From Streptomyces sp. NRRL S-1022 (GTDB lineage Bacteria; Actinomycetota; Actinomycetes; Streptomycetales; Streptomycetaceae): DNA of 64,000 nt. A program made the translations under genes and the position numbers. Each line of letters starts with the position of its first letter. Position 1 is the first letter of the stretch. The stretch is from assembly GCF_000720135.1 (NCBI RefSeq), contig NZ_JOIU01000007.1:186001-250000 (forward strand). Direction: 5' to 3'. Shown in pieces: positions 1-7,896 of this stretch. The notes under the pieces are model-generated. The model made no database searches, was not told the DNA's origin, and worked only from the letters and a program-made list of their open reading frames with translations.

Positions 1-475
1 CACCGGGGACGATCTCCCGGTCGGGCAGCGCCGGGGACAGGCCGGGCAGGGCCCCCACGCGGGGCGTCCGCAGCGGCGCCACGTGCTCCTCGGGCGCCCC
101 GGCCGCCGTCAGCTTGGCCGCCATGTACGAGAACCACCGCTCCGGCCGGGTCTCCCGGGTCCGCCGCACGATCGCCGCGTCCGCCGCGTGCAGCGCCACC
201 CAGGCGCCGGAGGCCTCCCGGACCCGGGCCGACAGGCCGTGGTGGTCCGGGTGGTGGTGGGTGATCACCACGCCGTACACCTCCCCGACCGCCGTACCGC
301 AGGCCGCCAGCCCCGCCGTCAGCGCGTCCCAGGACCCGGGGTCGTCCCACCCGGTGTCGACGAGCACGGGACCCCGGTCGGTGTCCACCACGTACACCAG
401 CGTGTACCCGAGGGGATTGTCCGGAATGGGCACCCGAACGGCCCGCACGCCCCCACCGTGATCGAACACAGCCAC
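1..475 (-). CDS. MBL-fold metallo-hydrolase, C-terminal part outside window
   Basis: Partial gene reading off the left edge. The translated strand shows the zinc-binding signature THHHPDHHGL of the metallo-beta-lactamase fold near residue 75, preceded by the beta-strand LVDTGWDD typical of the family. It probably hydrolyses a thioester, ester or similar bond in a small molecule; the substrate is not visible. Start chosen at GTG 475 because GGTGGAGGGG lies 5-8 bases upstream; GTG 481 is possible but too close to that site. Its promoter region carries a palindromic element (531-546) nearly identical to one before the aldehyde dehydrogenase gene, suggesting joint control with the steroid-type genes. 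Only about 158 residues are present. Confidence 0.85.
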   Translation of the reverse strand, partial: MAVFDHGGGVRAVRVPIPDNPLGYTLVYVVDTDRGPVLVDTGWDDPGSWDALTAGLAACGTAVGEVYGVVITHHHPDHHGLSARVREASGAWVALHAADAAIVRRTRETRPERWFSYMAAKLTAAGAPEEHVAPLRTPRVGALPGLSPALPDREIVPG

Positions 476-528
476 GATCACCCCTCCACCCGTCCGCCCT
501 CCGCCCCACGGCCATTGCCCACTATAAC

Positions 529-546
529 TAGAACTGGTTTCAGTGG
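529..546. promoter_or_regulatory. KstR-like / shared palindromic operator before MBL gene
   Basis: Bases 529-542 match the published KstR consensus TnnAACnnGTTnnA at all eight fixed positions. The overlapping 16-mer at 531-546 (GAACTGGTTTCAGTGG) is 13/16 identical to the perfect palindrome at 1753-1768. It lies about 55 bases upstream of the MBL start. Which regulator binds is inference; no TetR gene is adjacent. Confidence 0.55.
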
Positions 547-802
547 CTGCTCAACTCGGCGCACAGGGTCGAGTGTTGGTCGCTGCGATCCGCCGGGCCG
601 GTCAGCCGGTCACCCGTGGCCGGTGGCGGTCGACTGCGATCCGGTGGTGTCCGCCCTCGTCGATGTCAGGCATGGATGCCAGCCGGCCCCTCGATGCCTG
701 TGGTCGCTCGTATTGCTCGTTCGGGTGCGTATCTCGTGCAAGTACTGCCCCAGCTGGCCAGGCTTGACCTCGCAATGCGTCTCCTCGTGAAGGTAGAAGA
801 AC
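547..802. other. Intergenic stretch, no gene supported
   Basis: Lies between the MBL gene and the GYD-domain gene. Overlapping open frames on both strands here have no recognisable domain and look like GC-rich shadows. It must hold the promoter of the GYD gene, but no clear -35/-10 pair can be picked. Confidence 0.5.
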
Positions 803-1099
803 ATGCCGACGTACGTCGCCTTGCTGAGCTGGACCGAACAAGGGGTCCGAAACTACAAGGACACCGCGAAGCGCGCCGAGACCTTCGGCTCAGGGGTCCA
901 GAAGCTCGGGGCGAAGCTCCTGAGTATCTACTGGACCGTCGGGCCGTACGACCTCGTGGCCCTCGTCGAGGCGCCCGACGACGAAACCGCGGCGGCAGCA
1001 CTCCTTCAGCTCGGCGGGGTGGGCAACGTCCGCTCCACGACCCTGCGGGCCTTCGACCGAGAGGAGATGGAGCGCGTCATCGCCAAGGCTGCCGGCTGA
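803..1099 (+). CDS. GYD domain-containing protein
   Basis: A 98-residue protein made of one GYD domain (ferredoxin-like alpha/beta fold). The opening MPTYVALLSWTEQGVRN and the central YWTVGPYDLVALVEAPDD are characteristic of this family, whose biochemical role is not established. A purine-rich GAAGGTAGAAGA precedes the ATG. It is followed 96 bases downstream by a small uncharacterised gene on the same strand, so the two may be co-transcribed. Confidence in family is high; function is unknown. Confidence 0.88.
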   Translation: MPTYVALLSWTEQGVRNYKDTAKRAETFGSGVQKLGAKLLSIYWTVGPYDLVALVEAPDDETAAAALLQLGGVGNVRSTTLRAFDREEMERVIAKAAG

Positions 1100-1195
1100 C
1101 GGCCACCACAGCGCCGGCGATGGCGTCTGGCGAGTCGGCTCAGCAGCTGGGCTGACGCCCGCATCTGCCCCCCGTTCTCCCAGGAGGAGCGCACA

Positions 1196-1489
1196 ATGGC
1201 GCAACCGGTAAGCCGGCCAACGATCAGCGCCGAGCAGTTCAGTCGAGTGTGTGACGAGATCAGGAGCACGGCGGCGTCCGAGGTGGACGCTCGGTCCATC
1301 CGGGACTGTGCTCTGCGCATCGTGCAGACTCTGGGCCTGGCGCTATCCACGGATGACCTAAGCGGGCTCCTCGCCGGACTCATGGTCCCTAGTGCGGCCC
1401 CGCCACCTGAGAGCCCTCGGTACACCCGAGAGCCCATCCTGGACATGCCCGACGAACGGCCAGGAGAAGATGAAGGTCCGGTTAGGTAG
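1196..1489 (+). CDS. Small hypothetical protein
   Basis: A 97-residue soluble protein with a good ribosome site (AGGAGGAG, 6 bases before ATG). The first 65 residues are predicted helical (QFSRVCDEIRSTAASEVDARS...), followed by a proline/acid-rich tail (APPPESPRYTREP). I do not recognise a family. It sits between the GYD gene and the aldehyde dehydrogenase on the same strand. Coding potential is supported by the ribosome site and position rather than by homology. Confidence 0.6.
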   Translation: MAQPVSRPTISAEQFSRVCDEIRSTAASEVDARSIRDCALRIVQTLGLALSTDDLSGLLAGLMVPSAAPPPESPRYTREPILDMPDERPGEDEGPVR

Positions 1490-1622
1490 GCCGGGCCTTC
1501 GACCACGAACCACGACCCACGCGGCGATACCGCTGTCCTGTGGGTGGACTGGCGCGAGTCACAGCCAGGCCCCGAGCCGGCTGCCGATGCCGACCGCGCG
1601 CAGCCGCTGCCGCTGCCGCCGT

Positions 1623-1671
1623 GTCGATACCGAACTCGGTGACCTTCTCGGCGTTCGTGGACAGCGCGACC
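1623..1671 (-). pseudogene. Short remnant resembling glucose-6-phosphate isomerase
   Basis: The reverse strand encodes ALSTNAEKVTEFGIDTA, which matches the highly conserved PGI signature region (VAVSTN..KV..FGIDT) almost residue for residue. The flanking translation does not continue into the rest of PGI: the expected NMFxFWDWVGGRYS block is absent in all three reverse frames. It is therefore a decayed fragment of about 17 codons inside an intergenic region. The neighbouring sequence is otherwise non-coding. A chance match cannot be excluded at this length. Confidence 0.45.
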
Positions 1672-1752
1672 GAGCCTGGAGTCGGATCCGGTGCAACTTG
1701 GGGCGATGGCCGGGACGCTCCTGCCACGCATGCGGGTTGTTGCCCAACCCGG

Positions 1753-1783
1753 GAACTGGTATCAGTTCTGACACAGCGTCAGA
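1753..1783. promoter_or_regulatory. Two overlapping palindromes before aldehyde dehydrogenase
   Basis: Bases 1753-1768 read GAACTG-GTAT-CAGTTC, a perfect 6+4+6 palindrome. Bases 1767-1783 read TCTGAC-ACAGC-GTCAGA, a perfect 6+5+6 palindrome that overlaps the first by two bases. Both lie 40-70 bases upstream of the ALDH start, as expected for repressor operators. The first resembles the element at 531-546. Confidence 0.6.
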
Positions 1784-1822
1784 AACAACGAAGCGGTGCG
1801 GTGCGGCGGGAGGCAGTCGGCC

Positions 1823-3274
1823 ATGACAGAGCTCGTGGAACACGGACAGCTGTTCATCGGCGGGGAGTTGACCGACCCGCTGGGCCGGGACGTGATCGAG
1901 GTGATCTCGCCGCACACCGAGGAGGTCATCGGCCGGGTGCCGCACGCGTCCCGGGCGGACGTCGACCGGGCCGTGGCCGTCGCGCGCCGCGCCTTCGACG
2001 AAGGGCCGTGGCCGCGGGCCTCACTGGAGGAGCGGATCGCGGTCGTCACCCGCGTCAAGGACGGCATCGCCGCCCGGCACGAGGAGATCGCCCGGGTGAT
2101 CTCCTCGGAGAACGGCTCCCCGTACTCCTGGAGCGTCCTCGCCCAGGCGCTCGGCGCGATGATGGTGTGGGACGCGGCGATCCGGGTCGCCCGCGACTTC
2201 ACCCACGAGGAGCGCAGGGACGGCGTGCTGGGCCCGATCCTGGTCCGGCGGGAGCCGGTGGGCGTGGTCGCCGCCGTCGTGCCCTGGAACGTCCCCCAGT
2301 TCGTCGCCGCCGCCAAGCTGGCACCCGCCCTGCTGGCCGGCTGCACGGTCGTCCTCAAACCGTCCCCGGAGTCCCCGCTGGACGCCTACCTCCTGGGCGA
2401 GATCGCTCGCGAGGCCGGCCTCCCGGAGGGCGTACTGTCCATCGTCCCCGCCGACCGGGAGGTCAGCGAGTACCTGGTCGGTCACCCCGGCGTCGACAAG
2501 GTCTCCTTCACCGGCTCGGTCGCGGCCGGCAGGCGCGTGATGGAGGTCGCCGCCCGCAACCTCACCCGGGTCACCCTGGAGCTGGGCGGCAAGTCGGCGG
2601 CGCTGGTGCTGCCGGACGCGGACCTGGCGGCGGCCGTGTCCGGGATCGTCCCGGCGGCCTGGATGAACAACGGGCAGGCCTGCGTGGCCCAGACCCGCAT
2701 CCTCGTCCCGCGCGCCCGCTACGCCGACTTCGCCGACGCCTTCGCGCAGGCGGCGCGCGCCCTCGTCGTGGGGGACCCGCTGGACCCGGCCACCCAGGTC
2801 GGCCCGCTGGTCGCCCGGCGCCAGCAGCAGCGGAACCTGGACTACATCCGCATCGGCCAGGAGGAGGGCGCCAAGGTCCTCACCGGCGGTGGCCGCCCGG
2901 ACGGGCTGGAGCGCGGCTGGTACGTCGAGCCCACCCTCTTCGGTGACGTCGACAACTCCATGCGCATCGCCCGCGAGGAGATCTTCGGCCCGGTCATCTG
3001 CCTGCTGCCGTACGGCGACGAGGCCGAGGCCGTGAGAATCGCCAACGACTCCGACTACGGCCTGTCCGGCAGCGTGTGGACGGCGGACACCGAGCACGGC
3101 ATCGACATCGCCCGGCAGGTCCGCACCGGCACCTACTCCGTGAACACCTTCAGCCTCGACATGCTCGGCCCGTTCGGCGGCTACAAGAACTCGGGCCTGG
3201 GGCGGGAGTTCGGGCCGGAGGGGTACGGCGCGTACCTGGAGCACAAGATGATCCACCTCCCGGCGGGGGCGTGA
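1823..3274 (+). CDS. Aldehyde dehydrogenase (NAD(P)-dependent)
   Basis: A 483-residue ALDH superfamily enzyme oxidising an aldehyde to the acid. Visible signatures: PWN (residues 154-156) and KPSPESP (179-185) of the cofactor site, the general base Glu253 in LELGGKS, and the catalytic Cys287 in NNGQACVAQ. The C-terminal part contains EEIFGPV. The reading frame is open from 1796, but ATG 1823 is preceded by GGGAGGC and gives the normal family N-terminus. It is followed after 3 bases by a 3Fe-4S ferredoxin, the usual redox partner of a P450. The operator type and nearby CYP125/thiolase genes suggest steroid or terpenoid side-chain aldehydes as substrate; this is inference. Confidence 0.93.
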   Translation: MTELVEHGQLFIGGELTDPLGRDVIEVISPHTEEVIGRVPHASRADVDRAVAVARRAFDEGPWPRASLEERIAVVTRVKDGIAARHEEIARVISSENGSPYSWSVLAQALGAMMVWDAAIRVARDFTHEERRDGVLGPILVRREPVGVVAAVVPWNVPQFVAAAKLAPALLAGCTVVLKPSPESPLDAYLLGEIAREAGLPEGVLSIVPADREVSEYLVGHPGVDKVSFTGSVAAGRRVMEVAARNLTRVTLELGGKSAALVLPDADLAAAVSGIVPAAWMNNGQACVAQTRILVPRARYADFADAFAQAARALVVGDPLDPATQVGPLVARRQQQRNLDYIRIGQEEGAKVLTGGGRPDGLERGWYVEPTLFGDVDNSMRIAREEIFGPVICLLPYGDEAEAVRIANDSDYGLSGSVWTADTEHGIDIARQVRTGTYSVNTFSLDMLGPFGGYKNSGLGREFGPEGYGAYLEHKMIHLPAGA

Positions 3275-3277
3275 CCC

Positions 3278-3511
3278 ATGGGCGACCGCTGGCACGTGGA
3301 GGTCGACCGGTCGCTCTGCATCGGCTCGGCCCAGTGCCTCCACCACGCCCCGGCCGGCTTCCGCCTCGACCCCGCCCGCCAGTCCCACCCGGCCGCCCCG
3401 GACACGGACGCCAGCGAACAGGTCCTGGCGGCGGCCGAGAACTGCCCGGTGGAGGCGATCCTGATCACCCTGCTGGGCACCGGGGAGACGGTGTTCCCAC
3501 CGGAGGAGTAG
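3278..3511 (+). CDS. 3Fe-4S ferredoxin
   Basis: A 77-residue ferredoxin with Cys14 and Cys20 (CIGSAQC) and Cys56 (CPVEA). There is no fourth cysteine in the first loop, so a [3Fe-4S] cluster is expected, as in the P450-reducing ferredoxins of actinomycetes. It starts 3 bases after the aldehyde dehydrogenase stop, so the pair is one operon. A strong terminator follows. The most plausible electron acceptor in the window is the CYP125-type P450 at 13394-14629, although the two are 10 kb apart. Confidence 0.93.
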   Translation: MGDRWHVEVDRSLCIGSAQCLHHAPAGFRLDPARQSHPAAPDTDASEQVLAAAENCPVEAILITLLGTGETVFPPEE

Positions 3512-3516
3512 GGCAC

Positions 3517-3553
3517 GGCAGCGCGCCCCTCCCGGCGGGAAGGGCGCGCTGCC
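3517..3553 (+). terminator. Intrinsic terminator after the ALDH-ferredoxin operon
   Basis: Perfect 12-bp stem GGCAGCGCGCCC / GGGCGCGCTGCC around a 13-base loop, directly after the ferredoxin stop. No U-tract follows, as is common in Streptomyces. Confidence 0.8.
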
Positions 3554-3640
3554 GAACGGAAGAGGGCTGCGGTGCGACGAAGGCCGCGGTGCGACGAGGC
3601 CGGTGCTCAGCGCGGCCGGCGGGGCACGGCCGGACTCGGC

Positions 3641-4195
3641 TCAGCGGTGCCGGCCGTGCCACCCGCCGTCGTGCCGGCCGCGGTCGCCACGGTGGTCGTG
3701 GCCCCAGGACGCGACGTCCACGAGGCGCCCGCGCTCGTCGCGCAGGGTCGCGGTGTCGTGGTCACGATCCCACACGCTGCGCCGGAGGTCCTGGTAGAGG
3801 TCGTCCCCGCCGTCCCGGCCGAACCCGGTGTGCAGCCGGACGCTTCGGTGGCCCCCGAGCCGGTGGTGCCGGAACCGGTAGGTGTGACCGTCCTCGTCCG
3901 ACAGCGTCCAGCCGTCGAGGTCCACGCTCTCGCGGCCCTCGTTGGCGAGTTCCACCCACTCCCTGTTCAGGGGCCGGTCGGCGGGGCCGCGGGCGTCACG
4001 GCGGTCCGACGGCCGGTACTGCACGTCCCTGATGACCACAGGCGGGCGGTGGTAGCGGCCGTGACCACGGCCGTGGTCGTGGTCGTGGTCGTGGTCGGCA
4101 GCCGAGGCCGGCAGAGCCGCCGCGCCGACGACGGCGACCGCTGTGGCGACGGCGGCGACCACGCGGCGCGCGGTGACGGAAACGAAGACGGACAC
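3641..4195 (-). CDS. Secreted lamin-tail-domain protein
   Basis: A 184-residue exported protein. The start at GTG 4195 is favoured by AAAGGGGAC 3-4 bases upstream and gives a clean signal peptide (VVAAVATAVAVVGAAALPASA). Immediately after the predicted cleavage site is an Asp-His repeat, (DH)4 followed by GRGHGRYH, that could bind divalent metal. The rest is a lamin-tail/LTD immunoglobulin-like domain: REWVELANEGRESVDLDGW and a closing VDVASWG strand. The role is unknown; in bacteria LTD domains usually occur in secreted or surface proteins. The Asp-His tract is encoded by a tandem GTGGTC hexamer repeat near 4075-4100. Confidence 0.8.
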   Translation of the reverse strand: MSVFVSVTARRVVAAVATAVAVVGAAALPASAADHDHDHDHGRGHGRYHRPPVVIRDVQYRPSDRRDARGPADRPLNREWVELANEGRESVDLDGWTLSDEDGHTYRFRHHRLGGHRSVRLHTGFGRDGGDDLYQDLRRSVWDRDHDTATLRDERGRLVDVASWGHDHRGDRGRHDGGWHGRHR

Positions 4196-4519
4196 GAAGT
4201 CCCCTTTCACAAGGGTTCTGCGGCGGCCGGGCGGCCGCGCGGCCCTACCTTGCGCACACACGCGACCCGGATCGATGACACACGGCGACCGTTACGATCC
4301 GCGCACATATTCGTGACTTTCGACTGCAATGTCCATCTATGCGACGAAGACCCCGAGAGGTGCACGATCCGGCACCCCACCACGGCCCCCCTCACCCGAA
4401 AGTGAGTAACGCGCCCCGCCACCAAGTCGACGCCCGGGCCGGCAAGCACCGTGGTCCCGTGACCCCGCTCACCAACCCCCTGTGCCCACAGCCACCCCTC
4501 GGCCCTCCGAGGGCGGCCG
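4196..4519. other. Intergenic region between LTD gene and riboswitch
   Basis: Contains a locally AT-richer stretch around 4290-4330 (TTACGATCC, CATATTCGTGAC) likely to hold divergent promoters. I see no convincing gene; small frames here lack ribosome sites and domains. Confidence 0.5.
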
Positions 4520-4690
4520 GTAAAGTGGCGGGGTCGTCATCACACCCGTACGGGGGGAAGCCGGTGCAATTCCGGCGCTGACCCTCCCTCAGCTCCCGGC
4601 TGCGCTCGCGCCGGGGGCGCCCCCAGCCGTGTGCCGCCGGAAGGGGCGGTGAGCCGGACTGCCCCGGGCGGGACGTTGACCGGCTCAGCG
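4520..4690 (+). ncRNA. Cobalamin riboswitch
   Basis: Bases 4554-4584 carry the hallmark B12 riboswitch core: GGGAAGCCGGTGCAATTCCGGCGCTGACCC, i.e. GGGAA, the CCGGTGcaAttCCGG stem-loop and GCtGACCC. Further helices follow up to the ribosome site of the next gene, including the GC-rich hairpin around 4590-4625. It precedes a five-gene ECF transporter operon, the classical context for cobalamin control. Outer boundaries are approximate. Confidence 0.9.
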
Positions 4691-4797
4691 TGCGCCGGCG
4701 GTCCGCCGCGCACGGCACCGTCGAGGTCTACGGAGCCGAGCCGCCCGGGGTGTCCCGTGCGCTGCCCGGCTCCCCACAGGAGAGGCAGTCGCCGACC

Positions 4798-6021
4798 ATG
4801 AACGTCCGCCGCAGTGCCGCGGCTCTCGCCGCCGTAGGCGTGCTGGCCGCCGCCGCGCCCGCCACGGCCGCCGACCAGTCCCCGTCCGCGCCGTCCCCGA
4901 AGGCGACCGTGCCGCACGGCCTTTACGGCAAGAGCGACCCGGCGTACGACGGCGTGTGGCGGCAGTCGCTCACGCTGCTCGCCCAGCGCACGCTCGGCTA
5001 CCGGCCCGCCCCCGCGGCCGTGGACTGGCTCGGCGGGCAGCAGTGCGCGAACGGCTCCTTCGCCGCTTTCCGCGCCGACGCCGCCAAGCCCTGCGACGAC
5101 AAGACCAAGGCCGACACCAACAGCACGGCCGCCGCCGTTGAGGCCCTGGCCGCGACCGGCGGACACGGCGGTGCCGTCGGCAAGGCCGTGGACTGGCTGA
5201 AGTCCGTGCAGAACGAGGACGGCGGCTGGGGTTACTACCCGGGCGGCTCCAGCGACACCAACTCCACCGCCGTCGTCATCGGCGCGCTCACCGCGGCCGG
5301 CACCGACCCGGCGGGCGTCCGCAAGTCCGGCAAGTCGCCGTACGACGCGCTGCCCGCCTGGTCCATCCCCTGCGACCAGGACGGCGGCGGCGCCCTCGCC
5401 TACCAGCCGGACAAGAAGGGCAAGCTGCTCGCCAACGCGGACGCGACGGCGGCCGGTCTGCTGGGCGCGCTCGGCAAGGGGTTCGCGGCGGAGGCCGGCA
5501 AGCCTCCGGCGCAGGACGCCTGCGCCGAGGCCGACCACCCGACCCGGGAGCAGGTCGCCGACAACGCCGGCGCGTACCTGGCGACGGCCGTCGCGAAGTC
5601 CGGCCACCTGCAGTCGACCCTGCCCGGCGCCAAGGACCAGCCCGACTACGGCAACACCGCGGACGCCGTCGTCGCGCTCGCCGCGGACGGCCGGACCGAG
5701 CCGGCGAAGAAGGCGTACGCCTGGCTGGAGAAGCACGCCGGCCCGTGGGCGGTGCAGAGCGGCCCCGCCGCGTACGCCCAGCTGATCCTCGCCGCCCACG
5801 CGATCGGCGAGCAGCCGGGCGACTTCAACGGCACCAGTCTGGTCAGTTCGCTCAACGCGCTCGGCCCGGCCCCGTACATGGACTCCGCCACGGGGCACTC
5901 GGACAGCACGGAGAAGTCCGACGACTCGGACACCGGTGTGTGGTGGATCGTCGGTGTCGGGCTCGTCGCCGGCATCGGCATCGGCTTCCTGCTGAGCGGC
6001 CGGAAGAAGCGCCGGTCGTGA
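4798..6021 (+). CDS. Secreted, membrane-anchored alpha-toroid (prenyltransferase/squalene-cyclase-like) protein
   Basis: 407 residues. N-terminal signal peptide (about 1-24, AAAAPATA-AD); long alpha-helical repeat region; C-terminal anchor, one TM helix (about 382-400) followed by GRKKRRS. The repeat region contains DWLGGQQCANGSF, DTNSTAAAVEAL and NEDGGWGYYPGGSSDTNSTA, typical of alpha/alpha toroids (squalene cyclase, protein prenyltransferase, and also the mammalian B12 carriers intrinsic factor and transcobalamin). No cyclase DXDD motif is evident. It is the first gene after the cobalamin riboswitch and overlaps the next gene by 4 bases. I infer an extracellular corrinoid-binding role. ATG 4798 chosen for its AGGAGAGG site and signal peptide. 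Confidence 0.85.
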   Translation: MNVRRSAAALAAVGVLAAAAPATAADQSPSAPSPKATVPHGLYGKSDPAYDGVWRQSLTLLAQRTLGYRPAPAAVDWLGGQQCANGSFAAFRADAAKPCDDKTKADTNSTAAAVEALAATGGHGGAVGKAVDWLKSVQNEDGGWGYYPGGSSDTNSTAVVIGALTAAGTDPAGVRKSGKSPYDALPAWSIPCDQDGGGALAYQPDKKGKLLANADATAAGLLGALGKGFAAEAGKPPAQDACAEADHPTREQVADNAGAYLATAVAKSGHLQSTLPGAKDQPDYGNTADAVVALAADGRTEPAKKAYAWLEKHAGPWAVQSGPAAYAQLILAAHAIGEQPGDFNGTSLVSSLNALGPAPYMDSATGHSDSTEKSDDSDTGVWWIVGVGLVAGIGIGFLLSGRKKRRS

Positions 6022-6704
6022 CCCTCGTCCGCCGTGCCGTGCCGGTGCTCGCCGCCGGGCTGGCCGCGCTGCTGCTCCTCGCCTCCGCCGGGCCGGCCGG
6101 GGCCGCCGGCTACCGCTACTGGTCCTTCTGGGAGCGCGCCGGCGGTCACTGGACGTACGCCACGCAGGGGCCGGCGACCGTCCGTCCCGACGACGGCGCG
6201 GTGGAGGGCTTCCGGTTCGCGGTGAGCGCGGACTCGGCGGACGCGAGCCGGCCGCGCGGTACGGCGGACTTCACCTCCATCTGCGCCGGTACGCCCGCCG
6301 CTTCCGGTACCAAGCGCGTCGCCCTCGTCCTCGACTTCGGCACCCGCGCGGACGCGCCGTCCGGGCAGACGCCGCCGGGCCGCCGTACGGCCTGCGCGCG
6401 GGTGCCGCAGGACGCGACCGGCGCCGACGCGCTGGCGGCCGTGGCCAAGCCGCTCCGGTACGACACGAACGCCCTGCTGTGCGCGATCGCCGGGTATCCC
6501 CGGACGGGGTGCGGCGAGCAGGTCTCCGCCCAGGGCAGGCCGAGCGGCGGCGCAGGCGGAAGCGGCGGCGACGGCGGTAACGGTGGCGGTGGCGGTGGCG
6601 GAAGCGGGCCCTCGCTCGGGCTGCCGATCGGTGCGGGGGTGGTCGCCCTGCTGGCGGGAGCGGCGGTGTGGCAGGCACGGCGGCGGCGCGATGAGTCCGC
6701 GTGA
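6018..6704 (+). CDS. Secreted SCO2322-family protein with C-terminal anchor
   Basis: 228 residues from GTG 6018, which overlaps the previous stop (GTGA). Signal peptide (VRRAVPVLAAGLAALLLLASAGPAGAA), then a beta-rich domain opening YRYWSFWERAGGHWTYATQGP and VEGFRFAVS. A glycine-rich linker (about 170-200) leads to a single TM helix and RRRR, so it should be tethered outside the cell. The YWSFW...W.Y...GP...GFR pattern recalls the DUF4430 beta domain that in animal intrinsic factor is paired with the alpha-toroid; that is a memory-based resemblance. With the previous gene it would supply both halves of such a carrier as two proteins. Confidence 0.8.
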   Translation: MTLVRRAVPVLAAGLAALLLLASAGPAGAAGYRYWSFWERAGGHWTYATQGPATVRPDDGAVEGFRFAVSADSADASRPRGTADFTSICAGTPAASGTKRVALVLDFGTRADAPSGQTPPGRRTACARVPQDATGADALAAVAKPLRYDTNALLCAIAGYPRTGCGEQVSAQGRPSGGAGGSGGDGGNGGGGGGGSGPSLGLPIGAGVVALLAGAAVWQARRRRDESA

Positions 6705-7896
6705 GCGGGAGCGGCCGGGCGGGCGCGGGTCCGCTGTGGCCGGTCGCGCGGTTCCCCGCGCCCCAGGGGAGGTGCGGTCGCCGAACGCCCGCGTCCCGGA
6801 GGGGGTGCGGTCGCCGAGCGACGGCCCCGGCGCCCGGCGCCGAGCGACCGTGCACCCCGGTGCCTGGTGGCTCTGGGCGATATGCCTCGGTACCGCGGCC
6901 ACCCGTACCACCAACCCGCTCCTCCTCGGCCTGCTCATAGCCGCCTCCGCGTACGTGGTGGCCACGCACCGCTCCCCCACTCCAGCGGCCCGCTCCTACA
7001 CCGCCTTCGTCAAGCTCGCCCTCGCCGTCCTCCTCGTCCGCGTCCTGTTCGCGGTGGCGCTCGGCTCCCCGATCCCGGGCACGCACACCCTGCTCATGCT
7101 GCCCGAAGTCCCGTTGCCGCACTGGGCGCAGGGCATCCGGCTGGGCGGCCGGGTCACCGCGGAGGCGGTCGTCTTCGCCGTCTACGACGGGCTGAAGCTC
7201 GCCGCCCTGCTCATCTGCGTCGGCGCGGCGAACGCCCTCGCCGGCCCGGCTCGTCTGCTCAAGTCCCTGCCCGGCGCGCTGTACGAGACGGGCGTGGCCG
7301 TGGTCGTCGCCCTCACCTTCGCGCCGCACCTGGTCGCCGACGTGCAGCGGCTGCGCGCCGCCCGCCGGCTGCGCGGCCGGCCGGACCGGGGCCTGCGGGG
7401 GCTGCTCCAGGTCGGACTGCCGGTCCTGGAAAGCGCGCTGGAGCGCTCGGTGGCGCTCGCCGCCGCGATGGAATCCCGTGGCTACGGCCGTACCGCCGAG
7501 GTTCCCGCCCGGGTCCGCCGTACGACGTCCGTGCTCACCCTCGGCGGTCTGCTCGGGGTGTGCGCGGGGACGTACGGGCTGCTGACGGCGGAAGGGGGCG
7601 CGTACGGGCTTCCGCTGCTGCTCGCCGGGGTCGTCGCCGCGCTCGCGGGGCTGCGGCTGGGAGGCCGGCGTTCGCCGCGGACGCGGTACCGCCCGGACCC
7701 GTGGGGGCCGCGCGCCTGGCTGGTCACGGGCTCCGGCGCCGCGGTGGCCGCGCTGCTCACGCTCGCCTCCGTGCGCGATCCGCTGGCCCTGCACCCGGGG
7801 GTCGTGCCGCTCGTCGCGCCGGCCCTGCCGCTCTGGCCGGCCTCGGCCGTCCTGCTCGCCCTGCTGCCCGCCTTCGTCCCCAAGGAGCATCCGTGA
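6691..7896 (+). CDS. ecfT: ECF transporter transmembrane component (EcfT/CbiQ family)
   Basis: 401 residues, overlapping the previous gene by 14 bases. Several TM helices are followed by the cytoplasmic coupling helices: RLRAARRLRG (about 225-234) and the second Ala-Arg-Gly motif AAMESRGYGR (about 258-267), which dock to the ATPases. The first about 55 residues are an unusual charged, non-membrane extension (RERERPGGRGSAVAGRA...) that partly coincides with a dispersed intergenic repeat (see 6742-6768). GTG 6850 would remove it but has no ribosome site. Function: the T component of the riboswitch-controlled ECF importer. Confidence 0.9.
   Translation: MSPRERERPGGRGSAVAGRAVPRAPGEVRSPNARVPEGVRSPSDGPGARRRATVHPGAWWLWAICLGTAATRTTNPLLLGLLIAASAYVVATHRSPTPAARSYTAFVKLALAVLLVRVLFAVALGSPIPGTHTLLMLPEVPLPHWAQGIRLGGRVTAEAVVFAVYDGLKLAALLICVGAANALAGPARLLKSLPGALYETGVAVVVALTFAPHLVADVQRLRAARRLRGRPDRGLRGLLQVGLPVLESALERSVALAAAMESRGYGRTAEVPARVRRTTSVLTLGGLLGVCAGTYGLLTAEGGAYGLPLLLAGVVAALAGLRLGGRRSPRTRYRPDPWGPRAWLVTGSGAAVAALLTLASVRDPLALHPGVVPLVAPALPLWPASAVLLALLPAFVPKEHP
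6742..6768 (+). repeat. Dispersed REP-like element inside ecfT 5' coding end
   Basis: GGTCGCGCGGTTCCCCGCGCC followed by CCAGGG. It matches similar elements at about 19950, 27196 (reverse), 42670 and 55750. Here it lies within the reading frame and encodes RAVPRAP. Immediately after it GGTGCGGTCGCCGA occurs twice (6771-6788 and 6804-6821 region). Confidence 0.6.

Noticed and set aside
4207..4449. 80-codon minus-strand frame next to the LTD gene
   Set aside because: No ribosome site, no domain, and it spans the likely promoter region.
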